From NCBI RefSeq assembly GCF_001642325.1, contig NZ_LSFI01000032.1, positions 1 through 36,691 on the forward strand: DNA of 36,691 nt, read 5' to 3'. Below, piece after piece: positions 27,481-36,112 of the stretch. The stretch's first letter is position 1; each line of letters opens with the position of its first letter. The stretch is from Thermodesulfatator autotrophicus. GTDB taxonomy: Bacteria; Desulfobacterota; Thermodesulfobacteria; Thermodesulfobacteriales; Thermodesulfatatoraceae. A program made the translations under genes and the position numbers. Below the pieces are notes generated by a model. It had not been told where the DNA came from. It made no database searches and was given only the letters and a program-made list of their open reading frames with translations.

Positions 27481-29220
27481 ATGAGAAACAAAGAAGTGGC
27501 TGACATTTTTCGTAAGATTGCAGCTCTTTTAGAAATAAAAGGCGATAATCCTTACCGTATAAGAGCCTACCAGAGGGCCGCCCAAAACATAGAGGCCTTA
27601 ACCGTTGATGTGGAAGAACTAGCTGCCAAAGGTAAACTTGAACGCATCCCGGGTATTGGTAAAGATCTGGCCCAAAAAATAGTAGAAATCCTTGAGACCG
27701 GCACCCTTCAAAAATACGAGGAGCTAAAGCAAGAAATACCTCCAGAGCTTTTAAAATTCCTGGAAATCCCTGGCTTTGGCCCGAAAAAGGCCAAGATCGT
27801 CTATGAAACTTTAGGTATAAAAACCATTGAAGAACTGGAAAAGGCCTGCCTTGAACATCGGCTCTCAAGGCTACCGGGCTTTGGCCCTAAAACTGAACAA
27901 AATATACTTAAAGGTATAAAACTTCTAAAACAAAAGCGGGGTCGTTTGCCCATAGGCCTTGTCCTTCCCTGGGCTGAAGAAATAGTAGCCCTCCTTAAAA
28001 AGAAAAGCCCGGTAGAGCGAATAGACGTGGCTGGAAGTATCCGTCGCCGCCGTGAGACCGTAAAAGATATAGATATCCTGGTCACCGCTAAAGACCACTT
28101 CAAAGTAATGGATGTCTTTGTTTCTCTGCCCGTGGTGGAAGAGATAATCGCCAAAGGTGAAACCAAGACCAGCGTTCGCCTGAAACAGGGCATACAGGTT
28201 GACTTACGCGTGGTGGATCCTGAATGTTACGGCGCCGCCCTGGCTTATTTCACCGGTTCAAAGGCCCATAACATCAGGATAAGAGAGCTTGGAGTTCAAA
28301 GAGGCCTTAAAATCAACGAGTATGGCATATTTCGTGGCCAGGAACGTATTGGCGGCAAGGAAGAGGAAGAAATTTTTGCGGCGGTGGGCCTTCCCTGGAT
28401 TCCACCAGAACTCAGGGAAGACAGAGGCGAGATAGAAGCAGCCCTTGAAGGCAGGCTCCCTCAAATAGTGGCTTACGAAGAAGTAATCGGTGATGCCCAT
28501 GTTCATTCTAAGTTCAGCGATGGCAGTGCTTCTATTGAAGAAATTGCGGCTTATGCCCGCAAGCTTGGGCTAAAATGGGTGGGCATTGTTGATCATTCTC
28601 AGGGGTTAAAGGTTGCTGGTGGAATGCCGATTGACAAATTAAAAGAAAAGAAAAAAGCCATAGAGGACTTTAACAAACGCTCAAAAGATGTAAAACTTCT
28701 CTGTGGTACCGAGGTGGATATTTTGGGGGATGGAAGCCTTGACTACCCTGATGAAATTTTAAAGGAATTTGACCTGGTGATAGCTTCTATTCACAGTGGC
28801 TTTAAACAGGGAGAAGAAAATATCACTGCTCGCCTGGTTTCCGCCATGAAGAACCCTTATGTGCACTGTATTGGCCATCCTACAGGTCGTCTTCTGGGCG
28901 AAAGAGAGCCTTATCCTGTTGACATGGAAACTCTTATAAAAACCGCCAGGGAAACTAAAACAGCGCTTGAGATAAATGCCTACTACAAACGGCTTGATTT
29001 AAACGATATAAACGCTAGAGCCGCCAAAGAGGCCGGGGTGAAGCTTCTTATTGGCAGTGACGCCCATATTCTTGACCAGATGAATTTCCTCCCCCTTGGT
29101 ACGGCTGTGGCGAGGCGCGGCTGGTGTGAAAGAGAAGACATACTGAACACCCTTTCTTATAAAGAAATCAAAAAACATCTGCAGGGAATAACTTCATGGA
29201 AGCTAAAGCAAAAGCCATAA
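27481..29220 (+). CDS. polX: Family X DNA polymerase with PHP domain
   Basis: The 579-residue PolX type enzyme fills short gaps in base-excision repair. Helix-hairpin-helix repeats (IPGIGKDLAQKI, IPGFGPKKAK, LPGFGPKTEQ) occupy the first ~150 residues. The polymerase palm has AGSIRRRRETVKDIDIL and VDLRVV, supplying the three catalytic aspartates. The C-terminal PHP domain has DAHVHSKFSDG, GIVDHS, ASIHSGF and GSDAH, expected to give a 3'-5' exonuclease or AP-site activity. The length matches bacterial PolX (about 570-580). Confidence 0.95.
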   Translation: MRNKEVADIFRKIAALLEIKGDNPYRIRAYQRAAQNIEALTVDVEELAAKGKLERIPGIGKDLAQKIVEILETGTLQKYEELKQEIPPELLKFLEIPGFGPKKAKIVYETLGIKTIEELEKACLEHRLSRLPGFGPKTEQNILKGIKLLKQKRGRLPIGLVLPWAEEIVALLKKKSPVERIDVAGSIRRRRETVKDIDILVTAKDHFKVMDVFVSLPVVEEIIAKGETKTSVRLKQGIQVDLRVVDPECYGAALAYFTGSKAHNIRIRELGVQRGLKINEYGIFRGQERIGGKEEEEIFAAVGLPWIPPELREDRGEIEAALEGRLPQIVAYEEVIGDAHVHSKFSDGSASIEEIAAYARKLGLKWVGIVDHSQGLKVAGGMPIDKLKEKKKAIEDFNKRSKDVKLLCGTEVDILGDGSLDYPDEILKEFDLVIASIHSGFKQGEENITARLVSAMKNPYVHCIGHPTGRLLGEREPYPVDMETLIKTARETKTALEINAYYKRLDLNDINARAAKEAGVKLLIGSDAHILDQMNFLPLGTAVARRGWCEREDILNTLSYKEIKKHLQGITSWKLKQKP

Positions 29221-30035
29221 CTCCCCAGAGAGAAATCCTTGCTGGCCTTGGCCTTTTTGGAATAGCCCTTCTTTATTTGTACTTTCCAGTGTTAAAAAAT
29301 CTGGTGTGGGACTGGTGGCATGACCCCAACTACTCACACGGGTTTCTTTTACCTCTTTTCTCTGCCTATTTTATCTGGATAAATCGCCAGAAGATTGCGG
29401 AAATACCAGTAAAAACGAATTTCTTTGGCCTTTTTATTGTGTTAGGCGGGCTAGCCTTATTTTTGTTGGGCTGGGTAGCCGGAGAGCAGTTCACCCAGCG
29501 CTTTTCTTTTCTGCTGGTTCTTTACGGGGGGCTGGTTTTTCTTTTAGGCTGGCCGCTGGCCAAAAAATTAGCTTTTCCTGTATGGATTCTTGTTCTGGCT
29601 ATTCCCATACCTTACGTGATTTATAACTCGCTTACTTTTCCTCTGAAACTTTTCGCTTCCAAAGTGGCTACAGAACTCCTCCAGTTCTTCGGTTTTTCTG
29701 TTTATCGCGATGGTAATATCATAGTTTTGCCCAATATGGTTCTTGAGGTAATAGACGCCTGTAGTGGAATTCGCTCTCTTATTTCGCTGCTTGCCATTTG
29801 TAGTATCCTGGCTTATTTCGTTCCTAAAACAGTCTGGAAAATCGTATTGCTTCTTTCAACGGTGCCTATTGCCATAGGGGTAAACGTCCTGAGGGTGTTT
29901 ATTACGGGAGTGCTGGCTTATCACTTTGGCCCCAAAGTGGCTCAAGGTTTTTTTCATACCTTTTCAGGCCTTGTTGTTTTCGGTCTTTCTATTGCTTTGG
30001 TTTTAATAGTGCATAAATTGGTGGTTCGAAGATGA
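29196..30035 (+). CDS. Exosortase (XrtA/EpsH-like)
   Basis: The 279-residue membrane protein has about eight hydrophobic segments and the exosortase catalytic triad: C189 in DACSGIRSL, R233 in NVLRVFITG and H254 in FFHTFSG. Exosortases cleave PEP-CTERM-type sorting tails at the membrane, usually in bacteria that make extracellular polysaccharide. It overlaps polX by 25 bases, and epsI overlaps its stop by 4. No glycosyltransferases, prsK/prsR genes or PEP-CTERM substrates are nearby. Confidence 0.88.
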   Translation: MEAKAKAITPQREILAGLGLFGIALLYLYFPVLKNLVWDWWHDPNYSHGFLLPLFSAYFIWINRQKIAEIPVKTNFFGLFIVLGGLALFLLGWVAGEQFTQRFSFLLVLYGGLVFLLGWPLAKKLAFPVWILVLAIPIPYVIYNSLTFPLKLFASKVATELLQFFGFSVYRDGNIIVLPNMVLEVIDACSGIRSLISLLAICSILAYFVPKTVWKIVLLLSTVPIAIGVNVLRVFITGVLAYHFGPKVAQGFFHTFSGLVVFGLSIALVLIVHKLVVRR

Positions 30036-30649
30036 TAAAAAAAGCTATTTTTTTAGCGGTGGTGTTGGTCCTTTTTTCTTTTGTATTACAGGCGGTTAGC
30101 ACCATTCATCCCGTGCCTATTAAAAAAGATTTGGTCCTTTTCCCGCAAGAGATTGCCGGCTACAAGCTTGCTAAAGAAGAAAAAATGCCCCCCAAAGTAG
30201 AAAAAATACTCGGGGTGGATAATTATATCATGCGTGATTATTGCCGAAACCACCTCTGTATAAGCCTTTATGTGGGGTATTTTGAAGAACAGCAGGAAGG
30301 GGCCATGATTCACTCTCCCAAACACTGTATGCCTGGTGGTGGCTGGCTCCCTATAAGCGATAGCATTATTTCTCTTGACACTGCTAACGGCAAACTCAAG
30401 GTAAACCGCTTTGTCCTTCAGAAGGGCGATGAAAAGCTTTTGGTGTATTACTGGTATCAAGGGCGAGGGCGCAAAATTGCCAGTGAGTATGAAGACAGGC
30501 TTTATCTTTTGTTTGACCGCCTTTTTAAGAGGCGTTCAGATGGCGCCCTGGTGCGCCTAATGGTCCCTTTAAAGAAAGGGAACGAAAAAGAGTTACAAGA
30601 ATTTACCAGGGCGCTTGTGCCTGTGCTTGACCAGTTTTTACCCTCTTAA
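30032..30649 (+). CDS. epsI: EpsI-family exosortase-associated protein
   Basis: The 205-residue protein has an N-terminal membrane segment (residues 4-23) and a single periplasmic domain of the EpsI (DUF3485) family, marked by HSPKHCMPGGGW and VYYWYQGRGR. EpsI accompanies exosortases, either as a separate gene or fused to them; its biochemical role is unsettled. Here it is separate and coupled by a 4-base overlap to the exosortase. It converges on the DJ-1 gene, with overlapping stops. Confidence 0.87.
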   Translation: MIKKAIFLAVVLVLFSFVLQAVSTIHPVPIKKDLVLFPQEIAGYKLAKEEKMPPKVEKILGVDNYIMRDYCRNHLCISLYVGYFEEQQEGAMIHSPKHCMPGGGWLPISDSIISLDTANGKLKVNRFVLQKGDEKLLVYYWYQGRGRKIASEYEDRLYLLFDRLFKRRSDGALVRLMVPLKKGNEKELQEFTRALVPVLDQFLPS

Positions 30650-31197
30650 GGCCAGTTTACTAACATTTGCTTGGCCACTTCTTTTGCCTTTTCTTCCCCG
30701 GCTAAAAGAGCAAGAAGGGTAAAGGCAAAGGGCATGGCTGTGCCAGGCCCCTGGCTGGTAATGATATTTTCGTCAACAACCACCGGGGCGTCTTCGGGCT
30801 TGGCTTCTTTTAGCTCATTTTTTAGTGAGGGATAAATGGTAGCTTTTTTGCCTTTGAGAACGCCAAAGGCGGCCAGTGCTCCTGGTGCAGCACAAATAGC
30901 CGCGCACTTTTTGCCTTTTTCCTGCATTTTTTGAATTAAATCTTTGACTCTTGAGTCTTTTTTGAGGTTTTCCACTCCAGGAAGCCCGCCTGGCAAAATT
31001 ACCATGTCAAGTTCGTCGGGTGATAACTGGTCAACAGTGGTATCAGGGACAATTTTTACGTTCCTGGCACTGGGGATAGGGGCATCTTCAAGGCCGGCAA
31101 TAACTAAATCAACTCCACCACGGCGTAAAACATCTATGACTGTTACAGCTTCAAGTTCTTCGTATCCAGGAGCCAGTAAAATAGCAACCTTGGCCAT
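30646..31197 (-). CDS. DJ-1/PfpI family protein (YajL/ThiJ type)
   Basis: The 183-residue protein belongs to the DJ-1 branch. C102 in the nucleophile elbow CAAICAAPGALAAFG and the partner glutamate in GYEELEA are present. DMVILPGGLPG is also typical. Relatives act as oxidative-stress chaperones, glyoxalases or protein deglycases, and that choice is not decided by sequence. GGAGGT lies six bases before the ATG. The gene opens toward the MITE-like element. Confidence 0.9.
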   Translation of the reverse strand: MAKVAILLAPGYEELEAVTVIDVLRRGGVDLVIAGLEDAPIPSARNVKIVPDTTVDQLSPDELDMVILPGGLPGVENLKKDSRVKDLIQKMQEKGKKCAAICAAPGALAAFGVLKGKKATIYPSLKNELKEAKPEDAPVVVDENIITSQGPGTAMPFAFTLLALLAGEEKAKEVAKQMLVNWP

Positions 31198-31275
31198 GGT
31201 CCACCTCCGTTTTTTCTTTCAAACTGTCAATTGTTAGAGGAAAAGTCAAGTTATGATTAGAGGGAGGGGTTACAT

Positions 31276-31556
31276 TTAGAGAGACCTTTGCAAAACTATA
31301 AAAATATTTTTTTACTTTAAGGGAAGATTGCTTCGCCACTTCGTGGCTCGCAATGACGAGAAGGGGAACGTGGCTCGCAATGACATCTTTACCTGTCACT
31401 GCGAGGAGTGCGCAAGCGCGACGAAGCAGTCTCAGGAATTATCAGATTACTTCGCTCGCAATGACAGCCCCGGTCTGTCAATGCGAGGAGATCCCTTCGC
31501 TTTGCTCGGGACAGGCGAAGCAGTCTCAAGAAGATATTTTGCAAAGGTCTCTTAGA
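31276..31556. mobile_element. MITE-like element with inverted ends and target duplication
   Basis: Bases 31281-31295 (GAGACCTTTGCAAAA) are an exact inverted match to 31537-31551. The 271-bp unit is flanked on both sides by TTAGA (31276-31280 and 31552-31556), a 5-bp target duplication. There is no transposase inside. The interior is built from hairpin-forming units of the TCATTGCGAG...GAAGCAGTCTC type, for example 31327-31354 with nested ATTGC/GCAAT and GCCAC/GTGGC stems. Short open frames across it are translated repeats. The left end resembles the element end at bases 54-88. Confidence 0.8.
31327..31354. repeat. REP-like palindromic hairpin unit
   Basis: ATTGC (31327-31331) pairs with GCAAT (31350-31354) and GCCAC (31335-31339) pairs with GTGGC (31343-31347). 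A copy with one change lies at 21198-21225. Related, less regular units follow at 31396-31530. Confidence 0.7.
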
Positions 31557-31559
31557 GTC

Positions 31560-31588
31560 TTGACAGGAGAAAAGGAGAAGGCTAATTT
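31560..31588 (+). promoter_or_regulatory. Promoter of tRNA-Asn
   Basis: TTGACA at 31560-31565 and TAATTT at 31583-31588 are 17 bases apart. The predicted transcription start lies a few bases before the mature tRNA 5' end at 31599. The promoter begins four bases after the MITE target duplication, so the insertion just missed it. Confidence 0.7.
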
Positions 31589-31598
31589 TTAGAGCAGT

Positions 31599-31674
31599 TC
31601 CCCGGTAGCTCAATCGGCAGAGCGGTGGGCTGTTAACCCATAGGTTGCAGGTTCGAGTCCTGCCCGGGGAGCCA
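31599..31674 (+). tRNA. tRNA-Asn (anticodon GTT)
   Basis: The 76-base cloverleaf is complete. The acceptor stem is TCCCCGG/CCGGGGA, the D stem GCTC/GAGC, the anticodon stem GTGGG/CCCAT around CTGTTAA with anticodon GTT at 31632-31634, and the T arm GCAGG-TTCGAGT-CCTGC. The CCA end is encoded (31672-31674). The 3' part overlaps the end of the serine recombinase gene on the opposite strand, which marks this tRNA as the likely integration site of the island. Confidence 0.97.
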
Positions 31675-33219
31675 TTTGAAGTTTTCTTCGAAACCAACCG
31701 CCTTCGGCAGATTCAACCTTATTTCTTCCTCTGGCATTTCAAAGAAATAAATGTTGATTTGGGAGGGAGTGAAGACTATCTCTTTAATCAACATCTTTAA
31801 AAGTCCCTTCTGCTCTGGTGGGCTTAATTGAGGAAAGATTTTTGAGAAGTATTTGAAAGATTCCTTTATAAGTTCGGTATTCAGGATATACTCTTTCCAC
31901 CTTTGAATTTCGGTCTCTACGGTTTCAAGCTCCCTTTCCAGCTCCTTCAACTGCTTATCAATCTCCTCTATCTCCTTCAACAAAAACCGCTCCGCCGCCT
32001 TCCCTTTGATTTCCACTAACTGCCTTGTATATTTCCTTCCTTTATCCTCAAGCTCTTTTATTCGGAGCTTCAGGATAATCCTTTTTTCTTCCAGCTTATT
32101 AACCTTTGCTTTTGCTTCCGCTGAGGCATTGTGAACCAATCTGTAAAGCAGAATTTCATTTTGGGAAATTTCCCTCATCTTTTCCAAAACTAAATTCTCC
32201 ATAAGGTCAGCTCTGATGCTTCCGCCTTCACAGGTTCCCCTTCCTTTGTGCTGATTAGTAGTGCATTCGTAATAAAAATACCTTCTCCCCTTCGATTTAG
32301 CCCATGTCGGCGTCATAAAAGCACCACAAAATCCACACTTTAAAAGTCCCTCAAGCAAGAAGTTGTGTTTAATTTGCCTTTTGACGCTACTGGTTCTTTT
32401 GTAATTACTTTTGATAATTTCCTGAACCAAGTTGAAGGTTTTTTCGTCAATTATCGGGGTATGCTGTCCCTCGTATAGCTTCCCCTTGTACTTGATTTTG
32501 CCTATGTAAACCGGATGTTTTAAGACTCTTGCTATATAGGTATCAGTAAAATCGCTTCCACCCTGCTTTTTACCTCTACGGCTGATAAACTCTTTTGTTT
32601 TGTAACCGTGTTCATTCAGCCACTTAGCAACTTTGGTATATGATGCGAACTCAAGGTATTTCTCAAAAATAAGTTTAACGACTTTGGCTTCTTCTGGGTT
32701 AACAATCAGTTTTCCATCTTTTAAATCGTAGCCTAACGGAGGGTAGCCACCGTTCCACAAGCCTTCCCTTGCCCTGTGCTCCATCACATCAAGGGTTCTC
32801 TCCGCCGTCTGCTCCCTTTCAAGCTGAGCGAATACCATAACTATCCTGACTACAGCTCTACCGATTGCAGTTGTGGTGTCAAAGTTTTCGTGCAGAGAAA
32901 CAAGATCAACATGATGGTTTTGCAGGAAGTTGTAAATCTTCTCAAAGTCAACGATTGAGCGGGAGAGTCTATCAAGCTTTTTAACGACGAGCGTATCTAT
33001 TAAACCGTTTTCTACATCCCTTAAAAGCTCCTTAAATGCTGGCCTGTTTGTATCCTTAGCGGATTTTCCTTCTTCCTTATAGACTTTTACTACCTTCCAG
33101 TTTCTAACCTTGCAAAACTCCCTTAGCCTTTCTTCCTGCTCGTCAAGGGATTCCCCTTCTGCAACCTGCCTTTCGGTGGAAACTCTTATGTATAGCCCGC
33201 ATCTTCTGTCCTCATTCAT
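31633..33219 (-). CDS. Large serine recombinase (site-specific integrase)
   Basis: The 528-residue protein has an N-terminal resolvase domain with the nucleophile S14 in YIRVSTERQ. DRLSRSIVDFEKI and AQLEREQTAERT follow. The recombinase domain spans about 160-270. A zinc ribbon (LKCGFCGAFM and later Cys residues in YECTTNQHKGRGTCEGG) and a long coiled coil of about 70 residues come next. It should integrate and excise the element by double-strand cleavage with a phosphoserine link. The last 13 or so codons (KWLPGQDSNLQPMG) are read from the opposite strand of tRNA-Asn, and the stop lies in the anticodon loop. The start ATG has only a weak ribosome site. Confidence 0.9.
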   Translation of the reverse strand: MNEDRRCGLYIRVSTERQVAEGESLDEQEERLREFCKVRNWKVVKVYKEEGKSAKDTNRPAFKELLRDVENGLIDTLVVKKLDRLSRSIVDFEKIYNFLQNHHVDLVSLHENFDTTTAIGRAVVRIVMVFAQLEREQTAERTLDVMEHRAREGLWNGGYPPLGYDLKDGKLIVNPEEAKVVKLIFEKYLEFASYTKVAKWLNEHGYKTKEFISRRGKKQGGSDFTDTYIARVLKHPVYIGKIKYKGKLYEGQHTPIIDEKTFNLVQEIIKSNYKRTSSVKRQIKHNFLLEGLLKCGFCGAFMTPTWAKSKGRRYFYYECTTNQHKGRGTCEGGSIRADLMENLVLEKMREISQNEILLYRLVHNASAEAKAKVNKLEEKRIILKLRIKELEDKGRKYTRQLVEIKGKAAERFLLKEIEEIDKQLKELERELETVETEIQRWKEYILNTELIKESFKYFSKIFPQLSPPEQKGLLKMLIKEIVFTPSQINIYFFEMPEEEIRLNLPKAVGFEENFKWLPGQDSNLQPMG

Positions 33220-33297
33220 TGGTCTGTCCAGCTCTTTTGTTGATTACTTTTCGAGCCATCGGTCAATATCCTTAGTTCTTAACTTTCATTTATAAAG

Positions 33298-34974
33298 TCA
33301 TCTTAATAAACCAGTCAATTTTTCAATCATATCTTTAGTCCGATTTTCTATATCTTCTTTTCTCCATTCTGTTTTGCGCATTATGTGATTTATACTTGGA
33401 AATGTAGAAATACTACCTTTAAAATATCTTTCCTTCTTTAGGTCAAAATCGAGGTTTGATAAAGAAGAATTTTTTCTACGATTTAATAAAACCAGATTTC
33501 CTAATTTGTGTTTATATTCCTCTATTTCTTCTTCCGAAAACCATTCTCTCCATTTACTGCTTTTGGGCGGATTCTGCGGTAGTATGTGCTCTATGCTGAT
33601 TCGCGAATAGTTACCAATAAATTGAGAATTATCTTGCATCAAATATTCATACTTTAAAAGAACATATTTTACGAATCTTTTTCCATAACCATTTCCCGAT
33701 AAAGTATTTTTTAACTCGCTTACTTCTATCTTGAATACATCTAGATCTTCTAATACCTCCTTAGGAGTATCTGTTTTATCTATTTTCTTTATGATTCTAT
33801 TCATATTTTCAATTCTTTGAGTTGGAGTAAAATATAAAATCCAATCACTGCTAAATTTAAATTCTAACTTTTTCAAAAACTCCAACAACAACTCATCACC
33901 AAACTTTTTATAAAAGTGAAGCAATGGTGGGATCCAATCAGTGGATGGTAAGGCTATTTTCATTATTGTTATTAAGTTTTTATATGCATTGTTTTCCTGA
34001 GCAGATTTTTCAGATAATGGTTCATTATTTGGCGAGAAATCTATAATTTTCGTATATATGGTATAATACTCTTCCAATATATCTACAGTTTCTTTTCCCT
34101 TAGTTAATTTTTTCTCCTTATATATTTTTTCTTCGAACTCCTCCAGTAAACTTTTCCTGGCCTTCTCTTTAAGTAATATTGTTCTAATAAATCCTAAAAA
34201 TCTATCGAAATCCTCTCCTAATTCATTTTGTATATCTTCCCACTTCTTAGCATACTTTTCTGCCATTTCCTTACTTTCAGATTTTTCAATTTCCCCAATA
34301 TTTATGGCTTTTAAGATATCAGCATTCGTCAAAGGTATCCCTCTGGTATTAAGAATTGTAAATAATCTAAACGCATCATCAAAATCTTCAGTTGCAACAT
34401 ATATAAAAACGACATTATTGAAAATAAAATCGATAAATCCTTCTATTTTATCTTCTTTATCACTAAAGAACTTATCAATTGTTTGAACAGCATCTCTCAT
34501 ATTTCTAACAGATATGTCTTTATTGCTTTGAACTATTTTATTTTCTAAAACGAATCCTCTTAAAAATTTATCAGAATCACCTCTTATTTTATAGACTATT
34601 CTCGGCATTTCTGGTATTCTTTTTACACGAATAGCCTTTTGAAATAAACTTTGCTCAATTGCTTCTTTTGTATCCTTCTCACTTGTTTTATCCTTAAGAA
34701 TACGAAGCATAAGTGCAAAAGTAGTTAGTCTTTGCTGACCATCTAATACTTCATATTCGTTAAATGAACTTTGAACAACTTTTTTCAAAACCAATGAACC
34801 AACGAAGTACTCATCCTCTAGGTTATTCTCATAAGCAAACCATAAATCCTCTAATAAATCGTTGATATTATCTGATGTCCACACATACGGTCTTTGATAT
34901 TCTGGGATCAAAAACCAAAAGTCCTCAAAGAGTTTGTTTAAAGTTATTTTGTCAGAGTCTATTTTTTTTCTCAC
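33298..34974 (-). CDS. DUF262/DUF1524 protein (GmrSD-like nuclease)
   Basis: About 558 residues. The N-terminal DUF262 domain has PEYQRPYVW and VLDGQQRLTTF (DGQQR at 78-82), a ParB-like nucleotide-binding/hydrolysing fold. The C-terminal DUF1524 domain has the HNH-type signature EHILPQ (H463), HKLGNLVLL and a later Asn. This joined layout is that of single-chain GmrSD, a type IV restriction enzyme acting on modified phage DNA; other family members serve different defence systems. A GTG at 35010 opens the frame, but AGGAGGT at 34981-34987 fits the GTG at 34974. The gene is AT-rich and lies 83 bases after the RNase HIII-PIN gene on the same strand. Confidence 0.85.
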   Translation of the reverse strand: MRKKIDSDKITLNKLFEDFWFLIPEYQRPYVWTSDNINDLLEDLWFAYENNLEDEYFVGSLVLKKVVQSSFNEYEVLDGQQRLTTFALMLRILKDKTSEKDTKEAIEQSLFQKAIRVKRIPEMPRIVYKIRGDSDKFLRGFVLENKIVQSNKDISVRNMRDAVQTIDKFFSDKEDKIEGFIDFIFNNVVFIYVATEDFDDAFRLFTILNTRGIPLTNADILKAINIGEIEKSESKEMAEKYAKKWEDIQNELGEDFDRFLGFIRTILLKEKARKSLLEEFEEKIYKEKKLTKGKETVDILEEYYTIYTKIIDFSPNNEPLSEKSAQENNAYKNLITIMKIALPSTDWIPPLLHFYKKFGDELLLEFLKKLEFKFSSDWILYFTPTQRIENMNRIIKKIDKTDTPKEVLEDLDVFKIEVSELKNTLSGNGYGKRFVKYVLLKYEYLMQDNSQFIGNYSRISIEHILPQNPPKSSKWREWFSEEEIEEYKHKLGNLVLLNRRKNSSLSNLDFDLKKERYFKGSISTFPSINHIMRKTEWRKEDIENRTKDMIEKLTGLLR

Positions 34975-35057
34975 CTCTGTACCTCCTAAAAGTGTTGTTG
35001 AACATATCACCTAACTTGCTACTTCTTCTACTACCCAAAGCATTTTACAACCGTCTC

Positions 35058-36080
35058 TCATGGTACAAAAATGGTGAAAATACCCCATGACACAGCAAGC
35101 CCTTTAACCTGATTGTCGGCTGATAAAAGAATAGCATTTTCCTCAATGCATGTTTTCATAATTAAATCATCTCTCTCCTGAGTAGTCATTTTTTCGAATT
35201 TAGAAGGATTAAATTCCCCCACTTCTTTTAGCTTAATTCTCCCAATAGATGCAAATTTTCCGAGTCTTTCAAATTCCTTTTTACCGCCTTTGGTGTCACA
35301 CTCATATCTAACAACTGCGGGGATTAGAATGGTGAAATCTTCAAAGAATTTACTTTTTTCTAAGTCCTTCCCCAGCAAGCCTCTATTAATCACATTGCTA
35401 TCTGGCACAATAAAACTGCAATAGTATCGTAAAGTAAAATTCAAATCTTCAATAGGTCCTCTGCAACTCGGGCATCTCGCCGTAAATCCTTTCCCTCCGG
35501 ATGTGAAAAGAACTGCTTTAGAGGTTGTCCCACATGAAGGACAAACTACTGATAAAGCTCTTATATTCAACCTTCCTGAGTCTAACTCTTTTTTAAAGTC
35601 TTCTGACAGAAGATTATCCCTAATTGGAGGAATGATTTTCTTGACTTTGCCTTTAAGCCCCTCAATTTTTCTAATAGTCGAGAACGACCGTTTTATAAAC
35701 CATGGCCATGGTTTCCCTGAACTATACCATTTTTTGAGCCATTCTAAAGTTTGTTTATTCCCCGCATTTCCAGAGCCTATTGAAATTCCATCTATCTTAT
35801 AATCATCATTTTCGTTTATAGCTTTTATTACCGCTTCTCTATTTCTTTTAGCAATTATAGAAGCTACTCTTGCCTCTAAATATGTATCATCAGATTTTCG
35901 TGCAATAATGATTTCAGCTCCTTGTTTTTCCAAAAAGTTAAGAAATCGCTTAAGTGTAGGTCCTATACCATAATCGTCAATCACTATTCTGCACTTTCCA
36001 ATATCAGCTTTCCTGAAAAATGAAGCCAGAATACGCTGATAAACAACATCCATAATTTTGTTAAGGTTATACCTGTCCAC
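35058..36080 (-). CDS. RNase HIII-like core, zinc ribbon and PIN nuclease (C-terminal part of a frameshifted gene)
   Basis: The 340 residues from the GTG at 36080 lack the start of an RNase H fold; the frame is open upstream to about 36225 and continues the protein encoded there. VIDDYGIG (D35/D36) and KSDDTYLEARVASIIAKRNRE (D64/D65) correspond to the third and fourth acidic residues of RNase HII/HIII. A zinc ribbon follows (C180, C183, C203, C206). A PIN domain ends the protein: D227 in VPDSNVI, E260 in RYECD, D304/D305 in ERDDLIM and D322 in LLSADNQVKG. I know of no named family with this order. The GTG at 36080 has no Shine-Dalgarno and is unlikely to be a true start. Confidence 0.75.
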   Translation of the reverse strand: MDRYNLNKIMDVVYQRILASFFRKADIGKCRIVIDDYGIGPTLKRFLNFLEKQGAEIIIARKSDDTYLEARVASIIAKRNREAVIKAINENDDYKIDGISIGSGNAGNKQTLEWLKKWYSSGKPWPWFIKRSFSTIRKIEGLKGKVKKIIPPIRDNLLSEDFKKELDSGRLNIRALSVVCPSCGTTSKAVLFTSGGKGFTARCPSCRGPIEDLNFTLRYYCSFIVPDSNVINRGLLGKDLEKSKFFEDFTILIPAVVRYECDTKGGKKEFERLGKFASIGRIKLKEVGEFNPSKFEKMTTQERDDLIMKTCIEENAILLSADNQVKGLAVSWGIFTIFVP

Positions 36081-36112
36081 ATGCCAGGGCGGTATCTTTT
36101 CTTCTACGAACT

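Noticed and set aside
31281-31551. The repeated hairpin units considered as a CRISPR array
   Set aside because: The units are irregular in spacing and sequence, lie inside one transposon-like element and have no spacers of constant size or cas genes nearby.
31328-31592. Two overlapping plus-strand frames of 75-79 codons
   Set aside because: They consist of the hairpin repeat units of the MITE-like element and have no ribosome site.
31389-31697. A 102-codon minus-strand frame across the repeat and the tRNA (contains GSPGRTRTCNL)
   Set aside because: It is translated MITE repeat plus antisense tRNA sequence; peptides of this type are common false genes over tRNAs.
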